Origin: Candidatus Omnitrophota bacterium | GTDB lineage: Bacteria > Omnitrophota > Gorgyraeia > Gygaellales > Profunditerraquicolaceae | Reading direction: 5' to 3' | Assembly: GCA_017992455.1 (NCBI GenBank) | Contig: JAGOOP010000009.1 | Span: forward strand, 1-55,809 | Length of the DNA stretch: 55,809 nt | Shown here: one piece after another, positions 34,174-42,213 of the stretch | How the letters are laid out: the number at the start of each line of letters is the position of its first letter | How positions within the stretch are numbered: position 1 is the stretch's first letter | The notes under the pieces: model-generated | The model's input: only the letters and a program-made list of their open reading frames with translations | What the model was told of the DNA's origin: nothing | The model's database searches: none | Made by a program: the position numbers and the translations under genes

Positions 34174-35415
34174 TTAGAACAGGCTCAACTGTTGTTCAGC
34201 CTGAGGAGCGGCATCATCATCCTTGCCGAAAACCGATATCCTGCCGTATTCTCCGTCATACCCTGCGACTGCCTTTACTTTGCCCTGGCGCATGCGCATC
34301 ACGCCGTCTGCGATGCGGGGAGAAAGGCCTTTTGCGATCTCATCGCGCGATGCCTTGAGCAGGATATTGAATTCCGTGCCGAATTTGGCAACCGCGTTGA
34401 AATACTCCTTTTCCGATGCCACAGATGCCGATTTGATCCCTTTTGCTTCAGCGATCATCTCCGAAAGCGGCACCAGGCTCTTATAGGGGATCGCGTTCTC
34501 CGGCACAAAGCCTTCAGGCCGGTCCGCGAGCCGGCAAACCCTGTTCATGACGCCGATGGTCAGAGGCCTGCGGCATTTCGGGCAAATATTGTTGTGCTTC
34601 ATGGATTCTTCAGGCGACATCGCGATCCCGCACAACCGGTGGCCGTCATAATGATATTTTCCTTCTTCGGGAAAGAATTCGATGGTGTACAGGAATCGCT
34701 TCTTGTCCTTGGTCTTGAGCACCTCGCGGATCGTTTTATAATCGAGGTCGCAGTTGAACACATTTGCCTCCCTGCCGATCTTCGCAGGGCTGTGGCTGTC
34801 AGAATTGCTGATAAGGGAAAACCGGTCAAGCGCCGACAGCCGCCAGTTCATGGCAGGATCGCTTGACAGGCCGGTCTCCAGGGCAAATATCTTATCGGTC
34901 TGTTTCTCAAAACAATCCTCGATCCTGTCAAAGCCGGACATGGAGCCGAAGAGCGCAAACCACGGGGTAAAAATGTGCGCCGGCACGATCATGCAATTCT
35001 CGTCGATATCGAACACGATGCGGGCGACTTCTTCGGCATCCACGCCGAGGATTGGCCTGCCGTCCGATGCGAGATTTCCGCGGCGGCCGAGCGCGTCATT
35101 GATCTTTTCCACCGATTTGAACGACGGCGCAATGATCACGTTATGGATACGGTATGTCCTGCCTTTTTTGCTATAGATACTCGATACCTCTGCGGTAAGG
35201 ATAAAATGCACATCCTTATGCTTGAACAGCCCGTTACCAAGGTCTGTAAGATTACGCCGCAATTCCTCAAGCCACAGGTGGTGGGTAAAATCGCCCGTGC
35301 CCATGAGCGTGATGCCTTTTAACTTCGCCCAGTCGGCCAGATGCTTGACGTCCATGTCCCTGGATGTGGCGCGGGAGTATTTTGAATGGATGTGAAAATC
35401 GGCTATGAATTCCAT
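34174..35415 (-). CDS. Endonuclease Q family protein (PHP domain) with a C-terminal clamp-binding motif
   Basis: A 413-aa protein. The N-terminal PHP phosphoesterase domain starts FIADFHIHSKYSRATS and continues with MGTGDFTHHLW, CMIVPAHIFTPWF and SNSDSHSPAKIGREAN, giving the His/Asp metal ligands. A zinc-finger-like CPKCRRPLTIGVMNRVC follows near residue 275 and a helical region with RPEGFVPENAIPYKSLVPL. Endonuclease Q cuts DNA 5' of deaminated bases (uracil, hypoxanthine) and AP sites. The last six residues are QQLSLF, matching the beta-clamp-binding consensus QL(S/D)LF. The clamp role is inferred from the motif and its terminal position. Confidence 0.87.
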   Translation of the reverse strand: MEFIADFHIHSKYSRATSRDMDVKHLADWAKLKGITLMGTGDFTHHLWLEELRRNLTDLGNGLFKHKDVHFILTAEVSSIYSKKGRTYRIHNVIIAPSFKSVEKINDALGRRGNLASDGRPILGVDAEEVARIVFDIDENCMIVPAHIFTPWFALFGSMSGFDRIEDCFEKQTDKIFALETGLSSDPAMNWRLSALDRFSLISNSDSHSPAKIGREANVFNCDLDYKTIREVLKTKDKKRFLYTIEFFPEEGKYHYDGHRLCGIAMSPEESMKHNNICPKCRRPLTIGVMNRVCRLADRPEGFVPENAIPYKSLVPLSEMIAEAKGIKSASVASEKEYFNAVAKFGTEFNILLKASRDEIAKGLSPRIADGVMRMRQGKVKAVAGYDGEYGRISVFGKDDDAAPQAEQQLSLF

Positions 35416-35430
35416 ACGCAGGCCTTCTTT

Positions 35431-35895
35431 CTAATTGGCTGCCACGCTGCGCAGCGCTTCGGCAACGCTCTGCCAGTGCGTGCCCTGCCAGTAGATCCTG
35501 TTGCATCGGGCGCACGAGAAGAACCGGTCCTGTGTCTCGAACACATACGCGGGCACCCGTTCCTTGATCGACGCCTTATCGACAATCTGCAGGGCCTCAT
35601 TGCACAAGGTGCACCTGCTGAACATGTCCGACGGCACCGGGCTCATATGCAGATTGCGGCACACCTCGATCAACTGTTCCTGAACCTCTTCGGCACGGAC
35701 CTGCATGATCGCCACGCCCCTGCCCCGGGGCATATGGTGATTGCGCGTCAAGATCATCCGGTCGCTTTTTAATGCCGCAACGATCACTGCGCCCGGCTTG
35801 TTATCCGTGAAATATTCTGCATCATAGCCGCAGATACGCAGCCATTTTGCAAGCCTGCCAAGTTCTTTGGTCAATAAGAACTTCATACTGCTCAT
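35431..35895 (-). CDS. Mut7-C RNase-domain protein
   Basis: A 154-aa protein (start either at 35895 or at the ATG three codons later; neither has a strong ribosome binding site). The N-terminal PIN-like Mut7-C domain has KELGRLAKWLRICGYDAEY and RMILTRNHHM. A C-terminal zinc ribbon follows with CTLCNEAL and FFSCARCNRIYWQGTHW. The family is predicted to be a nuclease from similarity to the C-terminus of C. elegans Mut-7; its bacterial role is unknown. It lies 15 bp after pyrC and precedes endonuclease Q, which may hint at a nucleic-acid role. Confidence 0.88.
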   Translation of the reverse strand: MSSMKFLLTKELGRLAKWLRICGYDAEYFTDNKPGAVIVAALKSDRMILTRNHHMPRGRGVAIMQVRAEEVQEQLIEVCRNLHMSPVPSDMFSRCTLCNEALQIVDKASIKERVPAYVFETQDRFFSCARCNRIYWQGTHWQSVAEALRSVAAN

Positions 35896-35910
35896 CCGCG
35901 CGAGAGCCAG

Positions 35911-37188
35911 CTAATCCGCGCTATAGGCGACTGTTCCGCGGTATAAGGTTTTGACGACTTTGCCTTTCAGGCGTTCGTTCAAAAAGCAGGAATTCTTTGA
36001 CTTGGACGCAAAATCAGCCGCATTGACCGTCCACTCGGCGCTGGGATCAACGATAATAATATCCGCGTCTTTATTGACGGACAGCGTTCCTTTGTCAATG
36101 CCGAGGATCTTTGCCGGATTCAACGCCATTTTCCTGACAAGTTCGCTCCAGCTCAAAAGACCCTCGTGGACAAGATAGGTCGCAGCAACCCCGATCTCTG
36201 TTTCAAGGCCAGTCACGCCGAATTCAGCGCGGTCGAACTCGATCTCTTTTTCAGCCACGGTATGCGGCGCATGGTCGGACGCGATAACGTCGATAACGCC
36301 GTCAACCAATCCCCGGCGCACGGCGTCCCTGTCTTTAACCGTGCGCAGCGGAGGGTTCATCTTCTTGTTCGTGTCGTAATCGAGCACTGCCTCTTCGGTC
36401 AGGCTGAAATAATGCGGCGCGGTCTCGCAGGTCAACGTGACGCCTTTTTTCCTGGCTTTGGCAATGATCTCGATTGACTCGGCACAGCTGACATGCGCGA
36501 TATGCACGCTGCATTTTGCCTTTTGAGCAAGCATGATGTCGCGCTGGATTCGTTTGTATTCCGATTCGTTAGAGATGCCCCGCAGGCCGAGCCTGGTCGA
36601 ATTGGCGCCGAGGTTCATGACCCCGCCTGCGCTCATGGCCTTATCCTCGCAATGGCAGATGACGAGCATTTTCTGTTCGCGCGCTTTTTTCATGGCCTTG
36701 AGCAGGATGTCGGACGAATCCACGGAAGAGCCGTCGTCGCTGACCGCGATAACCCCTTCCTTCTTCAAGCGGGCCATGTCCGCAAGCACTTTGCCCATCC
36801 TGCCTTTCGTGATAGCGCCACAAATCAGGACGCGGCTTCGCGCAGTATCCCTGATAATGGATGCAATAAGACGCGCGGACTCCTCCGAATCTATTGTGGG
36901 GATCGTATTGGGCATCGCAAGCATTGTTGTGATCCCGCCGCGCAAAGCAGCCTGCGTTCCGGTCGCAACAGTCTCTTTATCCTCGCGGCCCGGTTCGCGC
37001 AGATGCACGTGCATATCGACAAAGCCGGGCATGACGATCTTGCCCGCTGCGTCTATCGTTTTGTCCGCGCCATTGTTCAACCCTTTGCCGATCCGGGCGA
37101 TCCTTGTACTCTCGATAAGGATATCCCTGATATCATCGATATTATTCGCCGGGTCTATGACCCTGCCGCCTTTAATGAGTATTTTCAT
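35911..37188 (-). CDS. pyrC: Dihydroorotase
   Basis: A 425-aa class I dihydroorotase. The start is the ATG at 37188 ([13 protein letters not shown]), 17 bp inside pyrB; the open frame above belongs to pyrB in another frame. Metal site DMHVHLREPG, substrate loop MPNTIPTIDS, VCHCEDK-like VICHCEDK, HIAHVSCAESIE and the catalytic Asp in IASDHAPHT are all present. It cyclises carbamoyl-aspartate to dihydroorotate. The C-terminal strand ends KTLYRGTVAYSAD as in other class I members. Confidence 0.95.
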   Translation of the reverse strand: MKILIKGGRVIDPANNIDDIRDILIESTRIARIGKGLNNGADKTIDAAGKIVMPGFVDMHVHLREPGREDKETVATGTQAALRGGITTMLAMPNTIPTIDSEESARLIASIIRDTARSRVLICGAITKGRMGKVLADMARLKKEGVIAVSDDGSSVDSSDILLKAMKKAREQKMLVICHCEDKAMSAGGVMNLGANSTRLGLRGISNESEYKRIQRDIMLAQKAKCSVHIAHVSCAESIEIIAKARKKGVTLTCETAPHYFSLTEEAVLDYDTNKKMNPPLRTVKDRDAVRRGLVDGVIDVIASDHAPHTVAEKEIEFDRAEFGVTGLETEIGVAATYLVHEGLLSWSELVRKMALNPAKILGIDKGTLSVNKDADIIIVDPSAEWTVNAADFASKSKNSCFLNERLKGKVVKTLYRGTVAYSAD

Positions 37189-38128
37189 TGTTGATATCCC
37201 GCGCCTGCGACACCAAAAAGAGCGCCGCCATCCTGACCGCAATGCCGTTGGTGACCTGGTCCAGGATCACCGATTGAGGGCAATCCGCCACTTCGCTTGA
37301 CATCTCGATGCCCCTGTTGATCGGCCCCGGATGCATGACGATAAGCTCCGGCTTTGCCTTGCGCAGCCGCTCTTCGGTAATGCCGAACTTTTTGAAATAT
37401 TCCATCTGTTTGGGAAACGCGCCCTGCTCGTCCCGCTCGAACTGCATGCGAAGCACATTGACCGCGTCCGTATCCTTCAATGCCTCGTCGATATTGTTCG
37501 ACACGGAAACGCCCATTGCCTCAATGCCCACCGGTATCAGCATCTTGGGCGCGCAGACCGTTACTCGAACGCCGAGCTTTGTCAGGCCCCATATGTTCGA
37601 CCGGGCAACGCGCGAATGAGCGATATCCCCGACGATCGTGACCTTGCGGCCCTCGATATTCCCAAGCTTTTCCCTCAGGGTGAAGATATCGAGAAGCGCC
37701 TGCGTCGGATGCTCGTGCCATCCGTCGCCGGCATTGACCACGCTCATATTCAGATGCCTGGCGAGCATGTTAGCCGAACCCGAATAATTGTGACGCATCA
37801 CGATGATATCCGCCTTGAGCGCCTCGATGTTCCTGCCCGTGTCGATGAGAGTTTCGCCTTTTTTAATGCTCGAGGTTTCGGCTGCGATGTTGATGACGTC
37901 AGCGGAAAGCCGCTTTGCGGCCAGCTCGAAGGAAATGCGGGTGCGCGTGGAAGGTTCGTAGAAAAGATTGACCACGGTTTTGCCGCGCAGGGCAGGGACT
38001 TTCTTTATTTCGCGGGTGGTGACCTCTTTAAAAGAATCCGCGGTATCGAGGATGAATTTGATCTCTTCCGCGGAAAGATATTCAAGCCCTAACAGGTCCT
38101 TTTTGGTCCAGACAGCCGGTTCAGCCAT
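37172..38128 (-). CDS. pyrB: Aspartate carbamoyltransferase catalytic subunit
   Basis: A 318-aa transcarbamoylase. The carbamoyl-phosphate loop is [13 protein letters not shown] and the 80s-loop Lys lies in [24 protein letters not shown], the aspartate-binding region and [10 protein letters not shown] follow. It makes carbamoyl-aspartate from the carB product. No pyrI regulatory chain is present, which fits a PyrR-controlled operon. It overlaps pyrR by 8 bp. Confidence 0.95.
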   Translation of the reverse strand: MAEPAVWTKKDLLGLEYLSAEEIKFILDTADSFKEVTTREIKKVPALRGKTVVNLFYEPSTRTRISFELAAKRLSADVINIAAETSSIKKGETLIDTGRNIEALKADIIVMRHNYSGSANMLARHLNMSVVNAGDGWHEHPTQALLDIFTLREKLGNIEGRKVTIVGDIAHSRVARSNIWGLTKLGVRVTVCAPKMLIPVGIEAMGVSVSNNIDEALKDTDAVNVLRMQFERDEQGAFPKQMEYFKKFGITEERLRKAKPELIVMHPGPINRGIEMSSEVADCPQSVILDQVTNGIAVRMAALFLVSQARDINNENTH

Positions 38129-38663
38129 TTTTCTCCATAATAACCACTTCGTCCTTGCCGTCGGCCTCGGACAGCCTGACCTGGACCGTTTCGTCCTTGG
38201 CAGTGGGGATGTTTTTCCCTACATAATCGGGCCTGATCGGCAGTTCCCGGTGGCCCCGGTCAATGAGAACCGCAAGCTGGATCGTGTTCGGCCTGCCCAG
38301 GTCGATGAGTGCGTCAAGCGCGCAGCGGATCGTCCTGCCCGAATAGAGCACGTCGTCGACAAGCACCACGTCCTTGCCTGAAATATCGAAATCTATCTCG
38401 GTCTTGTGCACCACGGGCTGATACGCGATAAGCGTCAGGTCGTCGCGGTAAAGCGTGATATCGAGCGTGCCCGCCGGAACGTCCCTGCCTTCGATCTTTT
38501 TTATGTTCTCCGCGAGGCGGTTCGCGATAAAAACCCCGCGCGTGCGGATGCCGACAAGGCAGATATTCCCGACGCCCTTGTTCTTCTCGATGATCTCATG
38601 CGCCATGCGCACAAGGCTGCGGCTCACGGTTTCCTGGTCCAGCACGATCGATTTTTCTTTCAT
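38121..38663 (-). CDS. pyrR: PyrR bifunctional pyr operon attenuator / uracil phosphoribosyltransferase
   Basis: A 180-aa PRT-fold protein. [38 protein letters not shown] and the PRPP loop [16 protein letters not shown] are typical of PyrR, and the C-terminus [15 protein letters not shown] is characteristic. PyrR binds UMP or UTP and then pyr mRNA to favour termination; many also have UPRT activity. An RNA site matching its consensus and a terminator lie directly upstream, so autogenous attenuation of the pyr genes is well supported. Confidence 0.95.
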   Translation of the reverse strand: MKEKSIVLDQETVSRSLVRMAHEIIEKNKGVGNICLVGIRTRGVFIANRLAENIKKIEGRDVPAGTLDITLYRDDLTLIAYQPVVHKTEIDFDISGKDVVLVDDVLYSGRTIRCALDALIDLGRPNTIQLAVLIDRGHRELPIRPDYVGKNIPTAKDETVQVRLSEADGKDEVVIMEKNG

Positions 38664-38710
38664 CGCATATCCTTATCGTGTGCGCTGCTGTGCCTCAGCG
38701 CAACGGTCCG

Positions 38711-38745
38711 ATAAAATAAAAAACCTGACCGTGTCTTCGGTCAGG
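38711..38745 (-). terminator. Attenuator terminator in the pyr leader
   Basis: On the minus strand CCTGACCG (38738-38745) pairs perfectly with CGGTCAGG (38724-38731) around a 6-nt loop and is followed by TTTTTTATTTTAT. It lies about 48 bp upstream of the pyrR ATG, between the promoter and the gene, as expected for PyrR-controlled attenuation. Confidence 0.85.
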
Positions 38746-38785
38746 CTCTTGTGTTCTGTTTTGTCGCTGCAGCGTGCATTTTTCC

Positions 38786-38818
38786 ACCTTGCCGGCCTCG
38801 CAGGGCCAGCTTAAAGGT
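38786..38818 (-). promoter_or_regulatory. PyrR-binding RNA hairpin (anti-antiterminator)
   Basis: The minus-strand RNA has an upper stem GCTGGCC/GGCCGGC (38804-38810 with 38791-38797, one G-U), a lower stem ACCTT/AAGGT and a purine-rich internal bulge. The apical sequence reads CCTGCGAGG, matching the Bacillus PyrR consensus CCNGNGAGG. It precedes the attenuator terminator by about 40 nt. Confidence 0.8.
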
Positions 38819-38835
38819 TGTTAATTTATTGATAA

Positions 38836-38864
38836 ACTATACCATCCAAAACTCCCTTTGTCAA
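38836..38864 (-). promoter_or_regulatory. Consensus promoter of the pyr operon
   Basis: On the minus strand a perfect TTGACA (38859-38864) and TATAGT (38836-38841) with a 17-bp spacer. It lies 16 bp after the stop of the giant-protein gene above it; no terminator separates the two, so read-through transcripts would also pass the PyrR attenuator. Confidence 0.85.
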
Positions 38865-38880
38865 GGTTATTGATGTTTTG

Positions 38881-41800
38881 TTATTGCATCCCTGCTAATA
38901 ACGACCGCACATCCTGCGGGGTTGATAATGCGTTATCTTCTTCGCAGCGCAATAATGCGGCGATATACGCGCAGACTCCCGCCAGCTCGCCCTCTGCGCC
39001 CTGTTGCCTGCACACCGAAACATAATCAGAGATGCGGTCAAAGTGAACGGCGCTTTTCTTGCTGTCATTTATTATTGTCTGCCATTGGCAGCGCAGCGCA
39101 TCAACCGCTCCGTCAGGCAGCGCGCGTTGCATGCGCATTGGGCTCGCCGGCGCCTGCTGCAAAGGAAGGCTGCGCAGATCAATGCCTGCAACCTTCCGGT
39201 CTGTGCCGCCGTCACGATACAAGCTGACGGCATCGGGCCCGCTTTTCTTGAGCGCGACAATATCTGCGTCGGAGATTTTGCGTATTTCCCGCTTTCTCGC
39301 GTCTACTGTTTCGGGATTGATATCGCGCGGATCAACGCCGAGCCGGCTTGCCACCTCGCCCGCATTGATTGCGTTCAGAATGCGTTGAAACGTTTCCCGA
39401 TCCGGCGCCGCGTCTGCCAGCTTCTCGTCAACCATTTCCAGGATGGTGCGCGCGATATTGAACTTTTTCCTGGACGTCACATCGCTATCCTGCGCGTCGG
39501 CATGACCATAGTGCGCAATATCGGGATAAAAAAGCTCAAACCTGTCTTTATACACACGGGTAATGGCAATGGACTTGTTCCGCCCGACCCGGATTATATC
39601 AATGAGCCCAAGCCGCGCGAGAAATTCCAGATTGATATTATTCTTGACATGGATCGGCTCCTCGCCTGCCTGACGGAATTGTTTTTGGATCTGCGCAAAC
39701 GTCAGGCTGATCCCGTCCTTGTCGCCGAGACTGTAAATAACCGCCAGCGTCTTCTTTTCCCATGGCTCGTCAGCGGACGGGAATAACATCCGCTTGATCT
39801 GCCGGATAAAATTATTATTATATGATTTGCCCTCGGACATGCTTTTCCCGGCCGCCCAATTATATTTATCTCCTGTCGGGGTTGCGATCACGAATGTCTT
39901 GTATATGAATCCCCTGAACGACTCCAGCTGATCCGGCGTGTAGCCGTTGGCTGTGCGCTCTCGTTCAATCGGATCGAGATCAAGACTATCACGGCAGTTC
40001 ATCCATAGGGCGTCGAACAATTGGTCGGTCTTGGATGGCTGCGATGGATCTAACCGCGGCGGCTGGTGTTTTGTGCCGGCGAACGAAGGACGCACCGGCC
40101 CGATCCCGGAAGTCCTTGTGTCAAAAAGATCTCCGTTGCGTTTCTCAGGGTCGTCACCGTATCGATCCTTATATACCTCTCTCATATATTCGACAAGTTT
40201 GCCTTGCCAAACAGCGTCATAAAACGGCCTTTTCAGCTTCCCGAGCCAACGGGCCTCGATCATGGTGTTGTCGGGCCGCCGGACACGCATTTCATCAAGC
40301 AACTTTGTGACCGCGTCCTGATTTGCCGGCAGTATCTGCCGTTCTGCCATACGCTGCAGGAACTGCGCTTCGAAAATTTCCTTATCCGTTGGAGGCCTCG
40401 GAATAGGAGATTCTCTGAACTCGCGGATATTCGGCCACCACAACTCCATTCGCTCCCGGTCAAGCTCAACAATGCCTTTCTGAGGAGTAGTTGTCAGTTT
40501 CGCGATCCCGAGATATTCAAGCACCTCGCATAAAGGGAAGAATTTGTCCCCGTTTCCGTTGATCTTGTATTGATTTCTCAAGCGCTCCGCGTTAAGAGGC
40601 CAACGAAGGGAGTGTTTATGCACAAATATGGCTCTTAAAAGAGGGCCATCGATCATATATTCCGAGAAGTCGCCGCCTAACAATTTCAAGAACGCTTTTT
40701 CTAAACTCGGGACGTGTTTCGTGCCTACCAGTGTTCTGATATTTCTGTTTGTTCGAAAGAGCTGATCCTCGGGCGGTTCATCTGATCCCGGATTGACGCA
40801 ATATTGCTTCCGTATATGATCCCTGAGGATCCGCAGGTGCTCATTATTATGCGCCGGATCGAATGCCTCCGGCGCTCTTCCCTCGCGCCGCGCCCTGCCC
40901 TCTTCAATTTTCTTAACGTTGTCCACGATCTTCATGAACAAATTGAACCTGTGGCTATTCTTTTCCGGCGCCGGCTGGGCTGTTGCGACCACATTGCCGC
41001 CGTCGAAAGCCATCGCAGGCATTTGGATCAACACGAACTTCGAATGAAGGTCCTGTAACTGTGCTCCGCCGCTGAAATATCGACGGATCGTGACCCCGGT
41101 CCCGCACGAAACCCTTTCCTCCCGGTCGTATTCCCCTTCGGAGAAGGATTTGCGATACGCGGCATAATACGTTTCGGAAGACCACGCGCGAGCGGACGTA
41201 TAATCATCCAGCGAAAGGCTATCGACATTCTCGGCGATGGCGTCGGGGATATTTGCGGATTGTTTTTTGTGCCATTGGGCTGCGATCAACGAATAGTAAA
41301 CCTGCCGAAGCCCCGCATAGCGCCTTGACGCGTTAACCTCGCGCGTCAATCGGGGCAGGATAAGGGTCCGCACGAGTTGCGACGAGTAGGCATTCATCGC
41401 CTTCATGCGTTCATCGGTGAACGCGTATGGCGCCGCATCCCTGAGATGATCCTGCTCAAGCATGACTTTCAGCGTCGCCTTTAATATATAAGCATTGCCT
41501 TGCCCCTGGCCGATAACGATCTCATCCGGCACGATCCACGGCCTTGTAATAGTCGGGATCTCCATATCCTCCTGACCGAACAGGCTCTCGGCTTTCGCGT
41601 ATAGCGCATCCCAGTACCTCCTGCCTTCTCTGGTATCCGGCGATGTAAAACGGGAAAGGTCTTTTTTCAATTGCAGGTCGGCCTCGAGGAGTATCCTGCC
41701 CACATCGGTTTTCGCAAGATACGGATCGATGATCTGATCCGGCGCATCGGGCCTGAGATTCACCCAGAACATGCTGTTGGGAAGCCGAAGGCCGATCTCA

Positions 41801-42090
41801 AAATATTCAACGATCGTCCGGGCAGCTTCCTGAGTCTGGTGCGGCTGCAAAACAGGCGTATCGCCCTTATCCAGCAGCAGATTGTAATTATTATTTTCGG
41901 AGTCAAACGAAATAGAGCGCAGATGAACGGGGCGGAACTTATCCGCAACAGGCGCGAGATTCTGCACATACGCAGGCAGCGCGGGCAGCGAAATCGCTTG
42001 CGGCGCCACCTGCGCAAACCCGGCCTGCTCGAACATCAGGCACGCCGCCATCACAACACAGGACACTTTTGACAAAACTTTGTTATACAT
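38881..42090 (-). CDS. Large secreted protein of the DGG-linked family, member 1
   Basis: A 1069-aa exported protein with a signal peptide (1-26) ending FEQAGFA before QVAPQ. Residues about 30-345 are the shared N-terminal domain: VADKFRPVHLRS, LPNSMFWVNLRPDAP, ADLQLKKDL, MEIPTITRPWIVP and LTREVNASRRYAGLRQVYYSL, ending RRYFSGG. A first DGG lies at 363-365. The middle has two similar winged-helix-looking units near 480-560 and 775-850 (LEYLGIAKL / LEFLARLGLIDI, each ending in an aromatic-Pro-Asn/Asp-Ile motif). A second DGG at 960 precedes the shared C-terminal tail GIDLRSLPL. No known family is recognised and no enzymatic motif stands out. Ribosome binding site weak. Confidence 0.8.
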   Translation of the reverse strand: MYNKVLSKVSCVVMAACLMFEQAGFAQVAPQAISLPALPAYVQNLAPVADKFRPVHLRSISFDSENNNYNLLLDKGDTPVLQPHQTQEAARTIVEYFEIGLRLPNSMFWVNLRPDAPDQIIDPYLAKTDVGRILLEADLQLKKDLSRFTSPDTREGRRYWDALYAKAESLFGQEDMEIPTITRPWIVPDEIVIGQGQGNAYILKATLKVMLEQDHLRDAAPYAFTDERMKAMNAYSSQLVRTLILPRLTREVNASRRYAGLRQVYYSLIAAQWHKKQSANIPDAIAENVDSLSLDDYTSARAWSSETYYAAYRKSFSEGEYDREERVSCGTGVTIRRYFSGGAQLQDLHSKFVLIQMPAMAFDGGNVVATAQPAPEKNSHRFNLFMKIVDNVKKIEEGRARREGRAPEAFDPAHNNEHLRILRDHIRKQYCVNPGSDEPPEDQLFRTNRNIRTLVGTKHVPSLEKAFLKLLGGDFSEYMIDGPLLRAIFVHKHSLRWPLNAERLRNQYKINGNGDKFFPLCEVLEYLGIAKLTTTPQKGIVELDRERMELWWPNIREFRESPIPRPPTDKEIFEAQFLQRMAERQILPANQDAVTKLLDEMRVRRPDNTMIEARWLGKLKRPFYDAVWQGKLVEYMREVYKDRYGDDPEKRNGDLFDTRTSGIGPVRPSFAGTKHQPPRLDPSQPSKTDQLFDALWMNCRDSLDLDPIERERTANGYTPDQLESFRGFIYKTFVIATPTGDKYNWAAGKSMSEGKSYNNNFIRQIKRMLFPSADEPWEKKTLAVIYSLGDKDGISLTFAQIQKQFRQAGEEPIHVKNNINLEFLARLGLIDIIRVGRNKSIAITRVYKDRFELFYPDIAHYGHADAQDSDVTSRKKFNIARTILEMVDEKLADAAPDRETFQRILNAINAGEVASRLGVDPRDINPETVDARKREIRKISDADIVALKKSGPDAVSLYRDGGTDRKVAGIDLRSLPLQQAPASPMRMQRALPDGAVDALRCQWQTIINDSKKSAVHFDRISDYVSVCRQQGAEGELAGVCAYIAALLRCEEDNALSTPQDVRSLLAGMQ

Positions 42091-42130
42091 CGATTTATGG
42101 GTTCTTTCGCACCTTTGGCTGATGGATGGG

Positions 42131-42209
42131 ACAGGGGCGCCGGGACATAGTGGAGATATTTGGCTGGTTTATTTTAAGGTTGATAAACCATCGTCACGCA
42201 GCGCCCCTG
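42131..42209 (-). repeat. Nested inverted repeats between giant-protein genes 1 and 2
   Basis: Outer arms CAGGGGCGC (42132-42140) and GCGCCCCTG (42201-42209) enclose an inner pair TGGTTTAT (42165-42172) and ATAAACCA (42183-42190). The spacer contains AAGGTTGATAAACC (42176-42189), which recurs at 52047-52060 in reverse orientation. No T-run follows, so terminator function is uncertain. Confidence 0.55.
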
Positions 42210-42213
42210 TGAT

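Noticed and set aside
33893..34186. Ten-base inverted pair GAGCCTGTTC / GAACAGGCTC flanking tRNA-Arg
   Set aside because: One arm lies inside the endonuclease Q coding sequence and ten bases over this distance can occur by chance; not used as evidence for a mobile element.
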